A DNA stretch of 64,000 bases from Campylobacter sp. RM16187 (GCF_025319965.1 NZ_CP012549.1:1116001-1180000), one strand, 5' to 3'; counted from the first letter of the stretch, positions 45,156-55,704 are shown. Made by a program: numbers and translations. The notes: a model not told the origin generated them from the letters alone.

Positions 45156-46400
45156 ATGAAACGTTCATCAGTTTTTTATACTATTACTTTTATATTTATA
45201 CTTGCGTCTACAAGCATATTTCTGGCCTTTTTATGGCTAATGGAGTATGATAAGCAAAACTACACAAGAGAGTTGAATGCAAAATACTCTACAATAGCCA
45301 GAAATACGCTATTTTATATGAGTGGAATTATAAACGACAAAGAGTATGAACGCCAAATCGAAGGCATCAGAATGCCTGAGATTATAGATCAAGAAGAAAA
45401 AGAAAAAATTTTAAAAGATGCTACGATTTTAGAGGAAATTTCAGCAGATATTGGTTCAAGCGCTATTATGCTATATGAAAAACATCACTATTTAAAAATT
45501 AAACATATAGATAGAACCCTACTTTTAAAAGACAACGAATACCAACCCTATAGATATGATATTATCAAAATTATTTTTTCCATAGTTGCACTTATCTTAC
45601 TTGCAGCTTACATCTTTGTTATTAGAAAGTTAAAGCCACTAAGAAAACTAAAAAGACAGATAGATATATTTGCCAGAGGAGATATTGACAAGATTAAAGA
45701 TGTAAGTAGCGGTAATGATGAAATTTCAGAAGTTTCAGAGGCTTTTTATAATGCGGTTTGTCAAATTAGGCACCTCAATAACTCAAGAAAATTATTTTTA
45801 AGAAATATTATGCACGAGCTTAAAACTCCTATCACAAAAGGAAGAATAACCGCTGAAATGATACAAAAAGATAAAAATCAAGAAAGACTCGTGTCGGTAT
45901 TTGTAAAGCTTGAAAGTCTTATAAACGAATTTGCCGCTGTCGAACAAGTAACATCAAGCACCGCTCTAAGCAACACCAAAATTTGCCTGATAGACGATGT
46001 GATAGATGAAGCTCTTGATATAGCGATGGTGGAAAAAGATAGTGTAGTCATAGATAAAATAGAAAATATTAGCATAAATATTGATTTTAAACTCTTTGCG
46101 ATAGCTATTAAAAACATGATAGATAATGGACTAAAATACTCCAGCGATAAACATGTAAAAATAGCCATAGGCGATAAAGATATCAAGTTCATAAGCAGAG
46201 GCGAAAAACTATCAAAAGATCTAAAGCACTATATAGAGCCGTTTACTAAAGGTGAAGATGCCAAAAAAAGCTTTGGCTTGGGGCTTTATATAGTAGATAA
46301 TATACTTGAGGCGCATAAGCTAAATTTGACATATAGGCATGAAAATGGATTTAATATATTTAGCTTTGAAAATTTAGAGAGTGTAGTAGTTAAAAAATAA
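45156..46400 (+). CDS. cprS: Sensor histidine kinase, CprS-like
   Basis: This 414-residue inner-membrane kinase has helices at about 8-29 and 135-156 flanking a periplasmic sensor of some 105 residues. A HAMP-like linker follows. The phosphorylated histidine is His220 in IMHELKTPITKGR. ATP-binding boxes NMIDNGLKYS (N), and FGLGLYIVDNIL (G2) complete the catalytic domain. It starts 12 bases after the regulator gene. The signal it senses is unknown; envelope stress is a reasonable guess from the htrA neighbourhood. Confidence 0.86.
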   Translation: MKRSSVFYTITFIFILASTSIFLAFLWLMEYDKQNYTRELNAKYSTIARNTLFYMSGIINDKEYERQIEGIRMPEIIDQEEKEKILKDATILEEISADIGSSAIMLYEKHHYLKIKHIDRTLLLKDNEYQPYRYDIIKIIFSIVALILLAAYIFVIRKLKPLRKLKRQIDIFARGDIDKIKDVSSGNDEISEVSEAFYNAVCQIRHLNNSRKLFLRNIMHELKTPITKGRITAEMIQKDKNQERLVSVFVKLESLINEFAAVEQVTSSTALSNTKICLIDDVIDEALDIAMVEKDSVVIDKIENISINIDFKLFAIAIKNMIDNGLKYSSDKHVKIAIGDKDIKFISRGEKLSKDLKHYIEPFTKGEDAKKSFGLGLYIVDNILEAHKLNLTYRHENGFNIFSFENLESVVVKK

Positions 46401-46409
46401 AAAACTATT

Positions 46410-47606
46410 TTATTCGTTTCTTAATGTTTCAAGCACATTTATCTGGGCTGCTTTTTTAGCAGGATAGTATGACGAAAACGCCACTATCACAATGGCTCCA
46501 ACAAGTATAAGCGACAAGTCAATTAAAGATAGCTCCATTGGTAGTTTAGCACTTCCATACACATCCGCGGGCAAATTTATAATATCAAAACTTCCCAGTA
46601 GCCAAACCCCAAATAGTCCTAGCATAAGTCCAAACACTATCCCGCTTCCTCCTATAGTAGCACCTAATGCAAAAAAGCTTTTTTTAATATCTCCTTTGCT
46701 TGCGCCAAGAGAGAGCAAAAGTGCTATTTCGTGACGACGGTTCATGACAGTCATCAGAAGTGAGCTAACTATATTTAAAGAGGCAACCAAAATAATCAGC
46801 ATTAAAACTATAAAAAGGGCACGCTTTTCTAATGCAAGAGCCGAAAAGAAATTTCCGTTTTGCTGCCACCATCCAATCGCTCTTAAAGAGAGCGGAAGTT
46901 GAGCTGAAATCTTACTTATATCATCAAACGGTTTATCAGAATAGACATGAATTCCGTCATATCTGCCCTCTTCGTAGTCTAAAATTCTACGCAAAGCTTC
47001 TACAGAAGTGTATAGATAGCTCTTATCATACGCCACAAGTCCGGAGTCAAAGCTAGATATGACATCAAAACGCTTCATTTTTGGTATCAGAGCAAATCCT
47101 CCTGGATCGCCTTTTGTAAATATCAATGTTAGCTTCTCTTCTCCGCTAAGCACAAAATCATTTTTAATAGCACTTCCTACAAGCAACTCATATCCACTTA
47201 TTTCCTTATCTTTAAGCCCTTCTTTGACAACGGAATTTATACTCTTTTCATCAGTAGAATTTACACCAAAAAGCATTCCACCCTCTAAGCCACTACTACC
47301 CTTTATTATAACCTGAGTCATAATATAAGGACTAAATTTAAGATTTGGAAATTTAGCTTTTAACTTGTTTACATCGGCATCTTCTATACTTGCACGTATG
47401 TTTGAAAGGATGGTTATAGGATAGTTCATCGTAAATAGCTTACGCTCAAATTCCTTATCAAATCCATTCATTATGGCCATTGCCACTATAAGCACCATAA
47501 GCCCTATGCTAACTCCCAAAAAAGCCAAAATAGCAGAGAGAGTGATAAAGGGCTGGCTTTTATCAAAGCGTAAATATTTAAAAAGAAGATACTTAACTAA
47601 ACTCAT
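46410..47606 (-). CDS. lolC: LolC/LolE-type lipoprotein-releasing permease
   Basis: This 398-residue protein has the MacB/FtsX topology of the LolCDE extractor: one helix at residues 20-45, a large periplasmic domain, then three helices from about 270. It contains VSIGLMVLIVAMAIMNGFDK and the C-terminal VGAIVIVAFSSYYPAKKAAQ, where the ATPase couples. Epsilonproteobacteria have a single LolF-like permease instead of separate LolC and LolE, so it is probably homodimeric. It lies directly after secA. The LolD ATPase is not in this window. Confidence 0.86.
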   Translation of the reverse strand: MSLVKYLLFKYLRFDKSQPFITLSAILAFLGVSIGLMVLIVAMAIMNGFDKEFERKLFTMNYPITILSNIRASIEDADVNKLKAKFPNLKFSPYIMTQVIIKGSSGLEGGMLFGVNSTDEKSINSVVKEGLKDKEISGYELLVGSAIKNDFVLSGEEKLTLIFTKGDPGGFALIPKMKRFDVISSFDSGLVAYDKSYLYTSVEALRRILDYEEGRYDGIHVYSDKPFDDISKISAQLPLSLRAIGWWQQNGNFFSALALEKRALFIVLMLIILVASLNIVSSLLMTVMNRRHEIALLLSLGASKGDIKKSFFALGATIGGSGIVFGLMLGLFGVWLLGSFDIINLPADVYGSAKLPMELSLIDLSLILVGAIVIVAFSSYYPAKKAAQINVLETLRNE

Positions 47607-50210
47607 CTAAGCAAAAATTCCCTTTTTAGGACCGCTTTTACCACAACACTCTTTATATTTTTTGCCACTTCCGCAAGGGCATGGCTCATTGCGAGGTATT
47701 TTTTTTGCTCTTACTTCATTTGTTGCAGTATCTTTGTTTTCTTCGTTTGAGTATTTAAGCCCTCTATTTTGCTCTTCTTGCATCTTTTGCATAAGCCTTT
47801 GCTCAGCATCAACCTCTTCTTGGCTCTTAAATCTAACAGCCTGAAGTATTTTGATACCCTCAAATTTAATACGTGATACAAGCTCCATAAATAGGTTAAA
47901 ACTCTCTTTTTTGTATTCTGTTAGCGGATCTTTTTGATTATATCCTCTAAGTCCAATTCCGGTTTTTAGTATATCCATCTGATAGAGATGCTCTCTCCAC
48001 GCATTATCCACCACTTGAAGGCAAAGCACTTTCTCTAAATACCTTCTTTGATCATCAGCTATAACACTCATCTTTTCTTCATATTCAGACTCTAAAATTC
48101 CCTCTATCTTTTGAGCTAAATCGTTAAAATCAAGCTCTTTTAGTTCGTCTGCATTTATTGCCAATCCGTTTTCGGAAAGTATTGAGACAAGTTTATCTAT
48201 GTCAAATTCACTTCTAACACCGCCTACAAAAATTTCAGCCTGCTCAAGCAAATTTATTACATATTCGCCTCTATTTTGTTTGATTTTTTCACCAATATCA
48301 AATTCAGGATCAAGTAGCTCGTTTCTAAATTTATATACAGTCTTTCTCTGTTCATTTGCGACATCATCATACTCTAGGATATGTTTTCTGGCCTCAAAGT
48401 GCAGACTCTCAACTTTTTTTTGAGCATTCTCTACCGCTCTTGTAACCATTTTAGAATCGATACTCTCGCCCTCATCTATTCCAAGCCTATCCATTATACT
48501 TTTTATGCGGTCGCTTCCAAAAATTCTTAAAAGATTATCCTCTAAGCTTAAGTAAAATCTACTCATCCCAGGATCTCCCTGACGACCTGAACGGCCTCTT
48601 AGCTGATTATCGATTCTTCTGCTCTCGTGTCTTTCCGTGCCTATTATATATAACCCGCCAAGATCTCTTACTTCGTCGTTTATCTTGATATCTACACCGC
48701 GTCCGGCCATATTAGTAGCTATGGTAACAGCTCCTTTGGCACCTGCTTCGGCTATGATTTGGGCCTCTTTTTCGTGATTTTTGGCGTTTAACACCGAGTG
48801 AGGGATCTTTTCTTTTACAAGCAATTCATGCAAAAGCTCGCTTCTTTCAATGGAAGCCGTACCTACAAGCACAGGCTGGCCTTTATCGTGAGCTCTTTTT
48901 ATCTCGTCTATTACGGCCTTAAATTTCTCTTTTTGAGTCTTATAGATAAGGTCGTTGTGATCAATCCTTATTGTAGGCACGTTTGTAGGTATCGAAATAA
49001 CATCTAATTTATAAATTTGAGAAAACTCTGTCGCTTCCGTCTGTGCAGTTCCCGTCATACCGGAAAGCTTATTATATAGCCTAAAGTAATTTTGGAATGT
49101 AATATCTGCAAGCGTTTGGCTCTCTTCTTTTATCTGCACGCCCTCTTTGGCCTCAAGCGCTTGATGAAGCCCTTCGCTAAAACGTCTTCCCTCACTCAAT
49201 CTACCGGTAAATTCATCAACTATTACCACCTCATTATCTCTTACGACATAGTGTACATCTCTTTCAAATAAATTTCTAGCCTTTAAAGCCTGATCCAAGT
49301 GGTGACTTAAGATCGCATTTTCAAGGTTGTATAAATTTTCTACGCCAAATAGCCTCTCAGCCTTGCTTATACCTTCTTCGGTTATGGCTATGGTTCTATT
49401 TTTCTCATCCACTACAAAATCGCCAGTAGCCTTATCCTGAGGAGTTGCAGGCGCCTCCCCTCTGATCATCTGACCGGCTACTTCGTTTGCCTTGATATAC
49501 CCATCAAGAGTACGGTTGGTAGGTCCAGAGATAATAAGCGGAGTTCTAGCTTCATCTATCAAAATACTATCTACCTCATCCACTATTACGAAGTTATGCT
49601 CTCTTTGAACCTTATCCTTAAACTCCATCTTCATATTATCACGTAGATAGTCAAAGCCAAATTCGTTATTAGTGCCATAGGTTATATCGCTAGCGTAAGC
49701 GGCTTTTCTAACCTCGTCATCATATTCGCCACCTAAAACAACACCTACGCTAAGTCCAAGAAAGTTATAAATTTCACCCATTTGAGTTGCATCACGCTTG
49801 GCTAGGTAGTCATTTACCGTAACTACATGCACACCCTTACCAGTCATTGCGTTTAATACTACAGGAAGGCTTGCCACTAGCGTCTTTCCTTCACCTGTCT
49901 TCATCTCAGCTATTCTTCCTTCATTTAGCACTATGCCACCTATTAGCTGGACATCAAAATGACGCATATTTAAAGTTCTTTTACCAGTCTCCCTAACAAT
50001 AGCGAATACATCGTTTAATACATCATCAAGTGTTTTTGAGCCATCTTGAATAGCCGCTCTAAGCTCGTTAAAGCTACTTTTTAGCTCCTCATCGCTCATG
50101 GCTTGATATTTTGATTCAAGCGCATTGATATCCTTGACTCGTTTTGCGTATTTTTTTACCTCTCGATCATTCTTTGTGCCGAAAATTTTCTGCATAATGC
50201 CAACTATCAT
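47607..50210 (-). CDS. secA: Preprotein translocase ATPase
   Basis: SecA drives export of unfolded proteins through SecYEG. The 867-residue protein has Walker A MKTGEGKT (near 102), the [20 protein letters not shown] block, and [11 protein letters not shown] with the second ATPase lobe ([20 protein letters not shown]). The helical scaffold carries [15 protein letters not shown], and the C-terminal zinc finger is [14 protein letters not shown]. Initiation at the internal Met6 is possible. It abuts lolC with no gap, which links lipoprotein release and protein export. Confidence 0.97.
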   Translation of the reverse strand: MIVGIMQKIFGTKNDREVKKYAKRVKDINALESKYQAMSDEELKSSFNELRAAIQDGSKTLDDVLNDVFAIVRETGKRTLNMRHFDVQLIGGIVLNEGRIAEMKTGEGKTLVASLPVVLNAMTGKGVHVVTVNDYLAKRDATQMGEIYNFLGLSVGVVLGGEYDDEVRKAAYASDITYGTNNEFGFDYLRDNMKMEFKDKVQREHNFVIVDEVDSILIDEARTPLIISGPTNRTLDGYIKANEVAGQMIRGEAPATPQDKATGDFVVDEKNRTIAITEEGISKAERLFGVENLYNLENAILSHHLDQALKARNLFERDVHYVVRDNEVVIVDEFTGRLSEGRRFSEGLHQALEAKEGVQIKEESQTLADITFQNYFRLYNKLSGMTGTAQTEATEFSQIYKLDVISIPTNVPTIRIDHNDLIYKTQKEKFKAVIDEIKRAHDKGQPVLVGTASIERSELLHELLVKEKIPHSVLNAKNHEKEAQIIAEAGAKGAVTIATNMAGRGVDIKINDEVRDLGGLYIIGTERHESRRIDNQLRGRSGRQGDPGMSRFYLSLEDNLLRIFGSDRIKSIMDRLGIDEGESIDSKMVTRAVENAQKKVESLHFEARKHILEYDDVANEQRKTVYKFRNELLDPEFDIGEKIKQNRGEYVINLLEQAEIFVGGVRSEFDIDKLVSILSENGLAINADELKELDFNDLAQKIEGILESEYEEKMSVIADDQRRYLEKVLCLQVVDNAWREHLYQMDILKTGIGLRGYNQKDPLTEYKKESFNLFMELVSRIKFEGIKILQAVRFKSQEEVDAEQRLMQKMQEEQNRGLKYSNEENKDTATNEVRAKKIPRNEPCPCGSGKKYKECCGKSGPKKGIFA

Positions 50211-50275
50211 CTATCCGCCTTATTTTAGTTATTTTATAAACCTAAGATTTTACCATTTATTTAATTAAACTTAGC

Positions 50276-50281
50276 TACAAT
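50276..50281 (+). promoter_or_regulatory. Possible -10 box of lolA
   Basis: TACAAT is 21 bases upstream of the lolA ATG in the divergent gap from secA. The spacing implies a very short leader. Confidence 0.35.
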
Positions 50282-50302
50282 TCGCACTTAAAAGGAAAAT
50301 TA

Positions 50303-50815
50303 ATGAAAAAATTTATACTATTTTTATCCATTTATATAGCCTCTTTTGCATCCAATCTTGACTTCAATACAATTCAAGGTGATTTCACACAAACAGTTAC
50401 AAGCAATAAGACCTCAATAGACTATAGCGGTAAATTTTATCTTAGAAAAGACAACAACGCACTTTGGATATACACTAGACCTACGGCAAAAAAAATATAT
50501 TTTGACAATAAAAAAGTAGTAGTTTTAGAAGAAGCTTTGGAACAAGCCATAATTTCAAGAGTAAAAAATATGCCAAATTTGGGAGATATTTTAAAAGAGG
50601 CGAAGAAAATCAAAGAAGGTCTATACAAGGCCGATTTTGACGATACCGAATATTTTTTGACTATGAAGGGTATCTATCCAACTAGAATTGACTATGAAGA
50701 CAGACTTGGAAACAAGATAAAAATAATATTTCAAAACGTAGTCAAAAACTACGAAATAACTAATGAGTTTTTAACTCCGGTTATTCCGTCACACTACGAT
50801 GTGATAAATCACTAA
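50303..50815 (+). CDS. lolA: Outer-membrane lipoprotein carrier LolA
   Basis: LolA ferries lipoproteins from the inner-membrane Lol permease to the outer membrane. The 170-residue precursor has a signal peptide of about 17 residues (LSIYIASFA). The beta-barrel-like LolA pattern follows: FNTIQGDFTQTVTSNKTSID, YSGKFYLRKDNNALWIYTRP, and FDNKKVVVLEEALEQAI. It is divergent from secA and lolC. Confidence 0.9.
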   Translation: MKKFILFLSIYIASFASNLDFNTIQGDFTQTVTSNKTSIDYSGKFYLRKDNNALWIYTRPTAKKIYFDNKKVVVLEEALEQAIISRVKNMPNLGDILKEAKKIKEGLYKADFDDTEYFLTMKGIYPTRIDYEDRLGNKIKIIFQNVVKNYEITNEFLTPVIPSHYDVINH

Positions 50816-50817
50816 AC

Positions 50818-51330
50818 CTATTCGCCAAAATCTTTGCCGAAATTTTTAATTGAATTTAGATCAAGAGGCTTTAATTCTATCTTGCCATCTTTTTTTATGA
50901 TTATATCATCCTCATCATTTTTGCCTTTATCCTTATTTTTCGTTAGATAATTTCCCTGCTCTCTTATGATCTGTAAAATTTCTTCAAGTTTTGGCTCTCG
51001 CAATATCTTAAGCGAGATTATCAGCACTTCATCTATATCTACAGAGTGTTTTTTGGCAGTATATTTGGCAAAGGTCTCTTTGAATTTTTCCTTACCCATA
51101 GAAGTAAGGAGATCTTCTACATAAAAGCTTCCTATAACCACATTAAGCCCGTCAAACACATAAGCCTCATTATCGTTAATGTCTCTACCAGAAACACGAA
51201 GACTAACTGTTATTTTTTTTATTGAATTTTGACTATCCTTTGAGTATAGATCGGCTTCAAAATTTTCTATATTAAGCACATCCGAATATGCAAAAACTAT
51301 TAAAAATAGTGATAAAAAGAGCTTTTTCAT
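50818..51330 (-). CDS. Conserved exported protein, function unknown
   Basis: This 170-residue precursor has a signal peptide of about 16 residues. The mature part starts DVLNIENFEADLYSKDSQNS, which is beta-rich and reminiscent of a short outer-membrane-associated or LolB-like fold by eye only. The tail is charged (NKDKGKNDEDDIIIKKDGKI). A run of eight T lies in the gene near 51213. It overlaps the upstream helicase gene by four bases. The same gene pair is remembered next to lolA in C. jejuni. Confidence 0.62.
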   Translation of the reverse strand: MKKLFLSLFLIVFAYSDVLNIENFEADLYSKDSQNSIKKITVSLRVSGRDINDNEAYVFDGLNVVIGSFYVEDLLTSMGKEKFKETFAKYTAKKHSVDIDEVLIISLKILREPKLEEILQIIREQGNYLTKNKDKGKNDEDDIIIKKDGKIELKPLDLNSIKNFGKDFGE

Positions 51331-52649
51331 ATCTCCTCCTTAATATTCTCAAAGATATTTTCCCTATAAAATTTATCAACCTCTTCATCAATTTTAACAA
51401 CACTTCTTAAATAATCCCTAAAATTTTGCCCTCTTTGGTATATCAGCTTTAGCTTTTTAGGATCTGTAGCCCTAGATAGTGCAACATAAAGCTGTCCGTT
51501 TGCAAAAATATGATTTAGATCGCAAACTAAGCTATCTATACTCATTCCTTGCGATTTATGAATAGTAAGAGCATAGGCTAGTTTAAACGGAAACTGCAAA
51601 AAAGAAGCCCTGACTCTTTGCTCTATATTATCATCAACTAGCTCAAATTCTGTAAGCTCAAACCTACTTGGCATCACCTCGATTATCTCACCATTTGTCT
51701 TTTGCACTATGACGCTTTCTATATTATTGCCATCTTTTAAAATTTGCATTATAACTCCGCGCTCACCATTATAATATTCACCCCATTTGTTAGTGATAAA
51801 AATTACTCTGGCACCAACTTTGATGTGCAAAATTTCAGGCACGCTAAGACTATTTATCCAGTTTTCAAGACTCTTTTCGTGCAATTTTTCATCGTGAATT
51901 TCAACCAAGGCATTTGATATTTCAAGTTTACTGTCAAGCTTTTCAAGCATTGCAGAATTTAGTCTATCAGCCTCATAGTTTCTACCAAAAAGCACACTAG
52001 TGTTATCATCTATATCAAATTTATCTACGCATAAATTTTCAATATATTTTATAACTTTCTCATCTAATCTACCCACTCTTAAATTAGATAAAATTTCATA
52101 AAACTCTAGATCTTTTGTCCGTTTTGATTTTACTAACTCTATGTTTTTAAGACCGAATTCACTCCACGCATAGGAGCTAAATGCATAAACAAATTGAAAT
52201 AAAGAATTTTGATTAGTCTCTTTTTTCTGCACCGGAGGAAGCTGATAAAAATCCCCGACAAGCATTATTCTGCCTACAAATTTAGAGTTTATAAGTCTAT
52301 AGTAAATCATCTCCATAAGCCCGGCGCTAACCATAGATATCTCATCTATCACAAGCAGATCACAGCTATCAAGAACCGCTTTTACTTTGCTTAGTTGCGA
52401 CTTTTGTTTTTTATCAAGTCCTCTTAACTCCTCCAAATTCGAGCAAATTCCGAATTTAAAAAAACTATGCACACTAACCCCGCCTACACTAACTGCACTT
52501 ATTCCAGTACTTCCCAATACTACTACATTTTTAAGCTCATTTTTATAGTGTTTTATGACAGAAGTCGTTATGTAGCTCTTACCTACGCCGCCTCTACCGG
52601 TTAAGAATAAGTTTGATCTCTCCAAAATCTTTAAAATCTGATTTAACAA
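51327..52649 (-). CDS. PIF1/RecD-like superfamily 1B helicase
   Basis: This 440-residue ATPase has Walker A GRGGVGKS (18-25), Walker B/motif II IDEISMV (101-107), motif III GDFYQLPPV and the C-terminal LTIHKSQGMSIDSL with VALSRATDPKKL (motifs V/VI). The order is that of PIF1-like 5'-3' helicases, which act at stalled forks, G-quadruplexes and recombination intermediates. It has no nuclease domain. It is probably cotranscribed with the exported protein gene downstream, with no obvious functional link. Confidence 0.87.
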   Translation of the reverse strand: MLNQILKILERSNLFLTGRGGVGKSYITTSVIKHYKNELKNVVVLGSTGISAVSVGGVSVHSFFKFGICSNLEELRGLDKKQKSQLSKVKAVLDSCDLLVIDEISMVSAGLMEMIYYRLINSKFVGRIMLVGDFYQLPPVQKKETNQNSLFQFVYAFSSYAWSEFGLKNIELVKSKRTKDLEFYEILSNLRVGRLDEKVIKYIENLCVDKFDIDDNTSVLFGRNYEADRLNSAMLEKLDSKLEISNALVEIHDEKLHEKSLENWINSLSVPEILHIKVGARVIFITNKWGEYYNGERGVIMQILKDGNNIESVIVQKTNGEIIEVMPSRFELTEFELVDDNIEQRVRASFLQFPFKLAYALTIHKSQGMSIDSLVCDLNHIFANGQLYVALSRATDPKKLKLIYQRGQNFRDYLRSVVKIDEEVDKFYRENIFENIKEEI

Positions 52650-52700
52650 TGATTTTCCTATTTTTTTGTAAAATTATAGCCTAAAACAAAGGAGATAAAT

Positions 52701-54701
52701 TTGAAACAGATAGCTTTTTTAATTTTTATAGCTATATTTTTTACTTCATGTTCAAAAAATGCTTTGACACCCAAAAACGATGCTGAAAAATCACTTAGCA
52801 AAGAGAGTCTTGGCAGAATTTCTTATCTAAATTTAGATATAGATCAAAGCGAATCCTCACTTCCTAAAAATCAAAAAAACATTAAATTTGACGGAGAGGC
52901 TCTACTTAAAAAACGCTTCGGGGTACTTTATCTAAAAAAGCCGCCTGTTAGTGAAAAAGAGGCTTTTTGGGCTATAAATTTATACAAAAACTCTAAAAAC
53001 AGACAGTATTACGGACTAAATTTCAAGCCTATTAAGGATGAGTGGTTTAATGAGCTTCAAACTAACACAAACATTCCAGCCTTTGGCACACTTTCTCTTC
53101 CGGCAATTACGACAGCTAACACGAGCCTTAGAAATCTGCCGACAGATGAGCCTATCTTTATAAATCCGGCACGTGCAGGAGAAGGCTATCCATTTGATTA
53201 TTTGCAGCTTTCAACTATATCCATAGGAACTCCGGTTTTGCTCTCACACTACTCGCTGGATAGGGCTTGGGCGTTTGTGGGAAGCGATAACGCCTGGGCA
53301 TGGATTAAGGCTCACGACATTCAAATTTTAAGCCATCAAGAGGTAAAAGAGCTAACAAACTCAAATTTTATAACTATAACAAAAGACAAATCTCCAGTTT
53401 ATGATGCAAATGGAAATTTCTTATTTTTTGGACGAATCGGCGCAATTTTGCCATTTACAAAGCAGGATGAATATAAATTTTATGGAGAAATTTATACTAG
53501 AAGCGGTATAAAAAAATATGAAATTTCAAAGCAAATTTCAGCCACATATCCGCTTATTTTTAACGATCAAAATATTAAAAAACTAGCTTCTGGTATGCTA
53601 GAGCAACCTTACGGTTGGGGAGGGTTTGGAGATAACCGCGACTGCTCTTTATTTACGCAAGATTTTTTAGGAGAGTTTGGAATATGGCTTCCTAGAAATT
53701 CACTAGCCCAAAGTAAAATAGGAAAACAAATTTCACTAGAAAATCTATCAAATGAGGAAAAAATAAAAAAAATAAAAGATGAAGCCTTGCCCTATCTAAC
53801 CTTGCTTCACTTTCCAGGACACATAATGCTCTATGCCGGAATAACAGATGGTGTTCCTATAGCAATTCACGACATGTGGGGACTAAGAACTAAAAATGAC
53901 GGAAGAGCCTTAGTAGGAGGAGTAGCGATAACCTCACTTGAAATCGGGCGAGATAGAGAAGATATTGACAGTAAAAATTTGTTAATTTCCAAGATAGACT
54001 CTATGAATATCTTGGTGCCAAAACCGACACTTCAAGATATCATAGCCAAAGCCTACGATGTAAATATAAATGAAAATTCGGTGATTTTTAGAGACGGCAC
54101 TACTGAAATTTTTGATGACAAAAAATCAAAAAACAAAGAAGAATTACTAAATAGTGCGGATATAGAAGATATTTTTGCAGAAGAATATCCATTATTTAAG
54201 CCGCTAACCTTACCCGCAAACGATGCAGGCAGATATAGAAACTACGCACTTTTAGATAAAATTTACGGAGCCGATGAAAGAAGCATAAGGGCAAATTTAG
54301 TAGATGTAGTATGGCTTAAAAATCATATAAATAAAAAGTTTAAATTTAACTCCAAAAACGGTGCGGCAAAGGCTCTTGAGGCAGTTTCAAAAGAGCTTGA
54401 TGAGCTTATTAGCAAAGAGCCTGAGATGCTTAAATTTTTAGACAATCCTTCCGGCACATTTAACTACCGATTGATTGCTAAAACAAATCGTAAAAGCGCG
54501 CACGCTTACGGCATCGCAATAGATATAAATACCGATAAGAGCAATTATTGGCAGTGGAGCAAGGATGGCGTATATAAAAATCAAATTCCAGAATCAATAG
54601 TTAGGATATTTGAAAAACATGGATTTATATGGGGCGGTCGCTGGATCAGCTTTGATACGATGCATTTTGAATACCGCCCCGAATTTTTATATAGGTGGTA
54701 A
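52701..54701 (+). CDS. Lipoprotein fusing SH3/NlpC-P60 and M15 peptidase domains
   Basis: This 666-residue lipoprotein has lipid cysteine Cys17 after FFTS. Residues about 150-285 hold bacterial SH3-type repeats that bind peptidoglycan (SHYSLDRAWAFVGSDNAWAW). An NlpC/P60 cysteine peptidase follows with Cys315 (GDNRDCSLF), His374 (FPGHIMLYAG) and His390. Residues 500-666 form an M15 zinc carboxypeptidase with SAHAYGIAID (His601, Asp608) and FDTMHFEY (Asp652, His655). It would therefore cut both the stem peptide inside the wall and the C-terminal or cross-link position. The start is TTG 52701 behind a strong AAAGGAGA site. It is convergent with the aminotransferase gene, two bases apart. Confidence 0.88.
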   Translation: MKQIAFLIFIAIFFTSCSKNALTPKNDAEKSLSKESLGRISYLNLDIDQSESSLPKNQKNIKFDGEALLKKRFGVLYLKKPPVSEKEAFWAINLYKNSKNRQYYGLNFKPIKDEWFNELQTNTNIPAFGTLSLPAITTANTSLRNLPTDEPIFINPARAGEGYPFDYLQLSTISIGTPVLLSHYSLDRAWAFVGSDNAWAWIKAHDIQILSHQEVKELTNSNFITITKDKSPVYDANGNFLFFGRIGAILPFTKQDEYKFYGEIYTRSGIKKYEISKQISATYPLIFNDQNIKKLASGMLEQPYGWGGFGDNRDCSLFTQDFLGEFGIWLPRNSLAQSKIGKQISLENLSNEEKIKKIKDEALPYLTLLHFPGHIMLYAGITDGVPIAIHDMWGLRTKNDGRALVGGVAITSLEIGRDREDIDSKNLLISKIDSMNILVPKPTLQDIIAKAYDVNINENSVIFRDGTTEIFDDKKSKNKEELLNSADIEDIFAEEYPLFKPLTLPANDAGRYRNYALLDKIYGADERSIRANLVDVVWLKNHINKKFKFNSKNGAAKALEAVSKELDELISKEPEMLKFLDNPSGTFNYRLIAKTNRKSAHAYGIAIDINTDKSNYWQWSKDGVYKNQIPESIVRIFEKHGFIWGGRWISFDTMHFEYRPEFLYRW

Positions 54702-54703
54702 TC

Positions 54704-55564
54704 CTATAAAATTCCCGCCTCTTTTTTTACCTTATCTGCATACATCTGCCTTAAAATAGGTACGTATTTGCCTATTTTTCCTCCGTTTATGAGCTTTCCA
54801 TCGGCTTTAATGACAGGCAGAAGCAAAAGTGTAGCAGCAGATATAAAAACTTCATCAGCGCTATATACATCGTTCATCGTAAATGCGCGTTGCTCGACTT
54901 TAAGACCGGCTTTACTGGCAAATTCCAAGATATTTTTTCGGCGAATTCCTGGTAAAATTTCATTTGAAAGAGGCTTGGTTATCAAAACACCATCTTTGAT
55001 GATAAATGCACTTGAGCTTGTGGCCTCAGTTACAAAGCCATCCTCCACCATAAACCCCTCATAAGCGCCTCTTTTTACCGCCTGCTCTTTAGCATAACAT
55101 TGAGCTAGAAGCGAGATGGACTTGATATCTCGACGTTTCCAGCGTATATCTTCAACACTTACTATCTCTATGCCCGTTTTTGAATCCGGATTTTCGATAA
55201 TCTTTTGTTCGTAGCAAAATACAAAAATAGTAGGCTTAAGTCCCTTTAGAAACTTAAAATTTCTCTCTGCCACTCCACGGGTTATCTGCATATATACCCC
55301 GCCTTCTTGCAAGCTATTTTTGCTTATAACCTCTTTTAATATCTCTTCAAATTCACTCTTTGAGCAAGGCAAATTTAATTCAATGGCCGCTAAACTATTA
55401 TCAAATCTATGCCAAAAATCCTCTCTATCTACAAGCTTTCCATTAAGAACCGGCACAACCTCGTATATTCCGTCTCCAAATATAAATCCTCTGTCAAAAG
55501 CACTTACTTTAGCCTCATCGGCTTTTACAAATTCTCCATTTATATATACAATTCCGTTCATCAC
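54704..55564 (-). CDS. dat: D-amino acid aminotransferase-like PLP enzyme (fold type IV)
   Basis: This 286-residue protein belongs to class IV aminotransferases, which include D-amino acid and branched-chain transaminases. It has YINGEFVKADEAKVSAFDRG, DGIYEVVPVLNGKL and a PLP-lysine segment in SLLAQCYAKEQAV. EATSSSAFIIKDGVLITKPL follows, as in Bacillus-type D-alanine transaminase. The N-terminal YEVV matches the D-enzyme better than IlvE. It may supply D-Glu or D-Ala for peptidoglycan, in keeping with the neighbouring wall genes, but this is inferred. Two tandem ATG starts (55564, 55561). Confidence 0.78.
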   Translation of the reverse strand: MMNGIVYINGEFVKADEAKVSAFDRGFIFGDGIYEVVPVLNGKLVDREDFWHRFDNSLAAIELNLPCSKSEFEEILKEVISKNSLQEGGVYMQITRGVAERNFKFLKGLKPTIFVFCYEQKIIENPDSKTGIEIVSVEDIRWKRRDIKSISLLAQCYAKEQAVKRGAYEGFMVEDGFVTEATSSSAFIIKDGVLITKPLSNEILPGIRRKNILEFASKAGLKVEQRAFTMNDVYSADEVFISAATLLLLPVIKADGKLINGGKIGKYVPILRQMYADKVKKEAGIL

Positions 55565-55704
55565 ATATCCTTTGATTAAAATTGTATAATTTTAACTTAG
55601 AGATCATAAAAAAGCCCATAAATATAAATTTGTCAAGCCTTAAGTCGCTTATTAAAATTTTTTTTGATATAATTAAAAGGAAATTTACGAAAAAGTATGA
55701 GAAA

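Noticed and set aside
51213-51222. T8 run in the exported protein gene near lolA as a phase-variation tract
   Set aside because: The frame is intact and runs of eight T are frequent in such AT-rich DNA, so there is no evidence of switching.
55582-55704. Upstream TTG extension of the two-helix membrane protein
   Set aside because: There is no ribosome binding site and the segment has low-complexity AT-driven composition.
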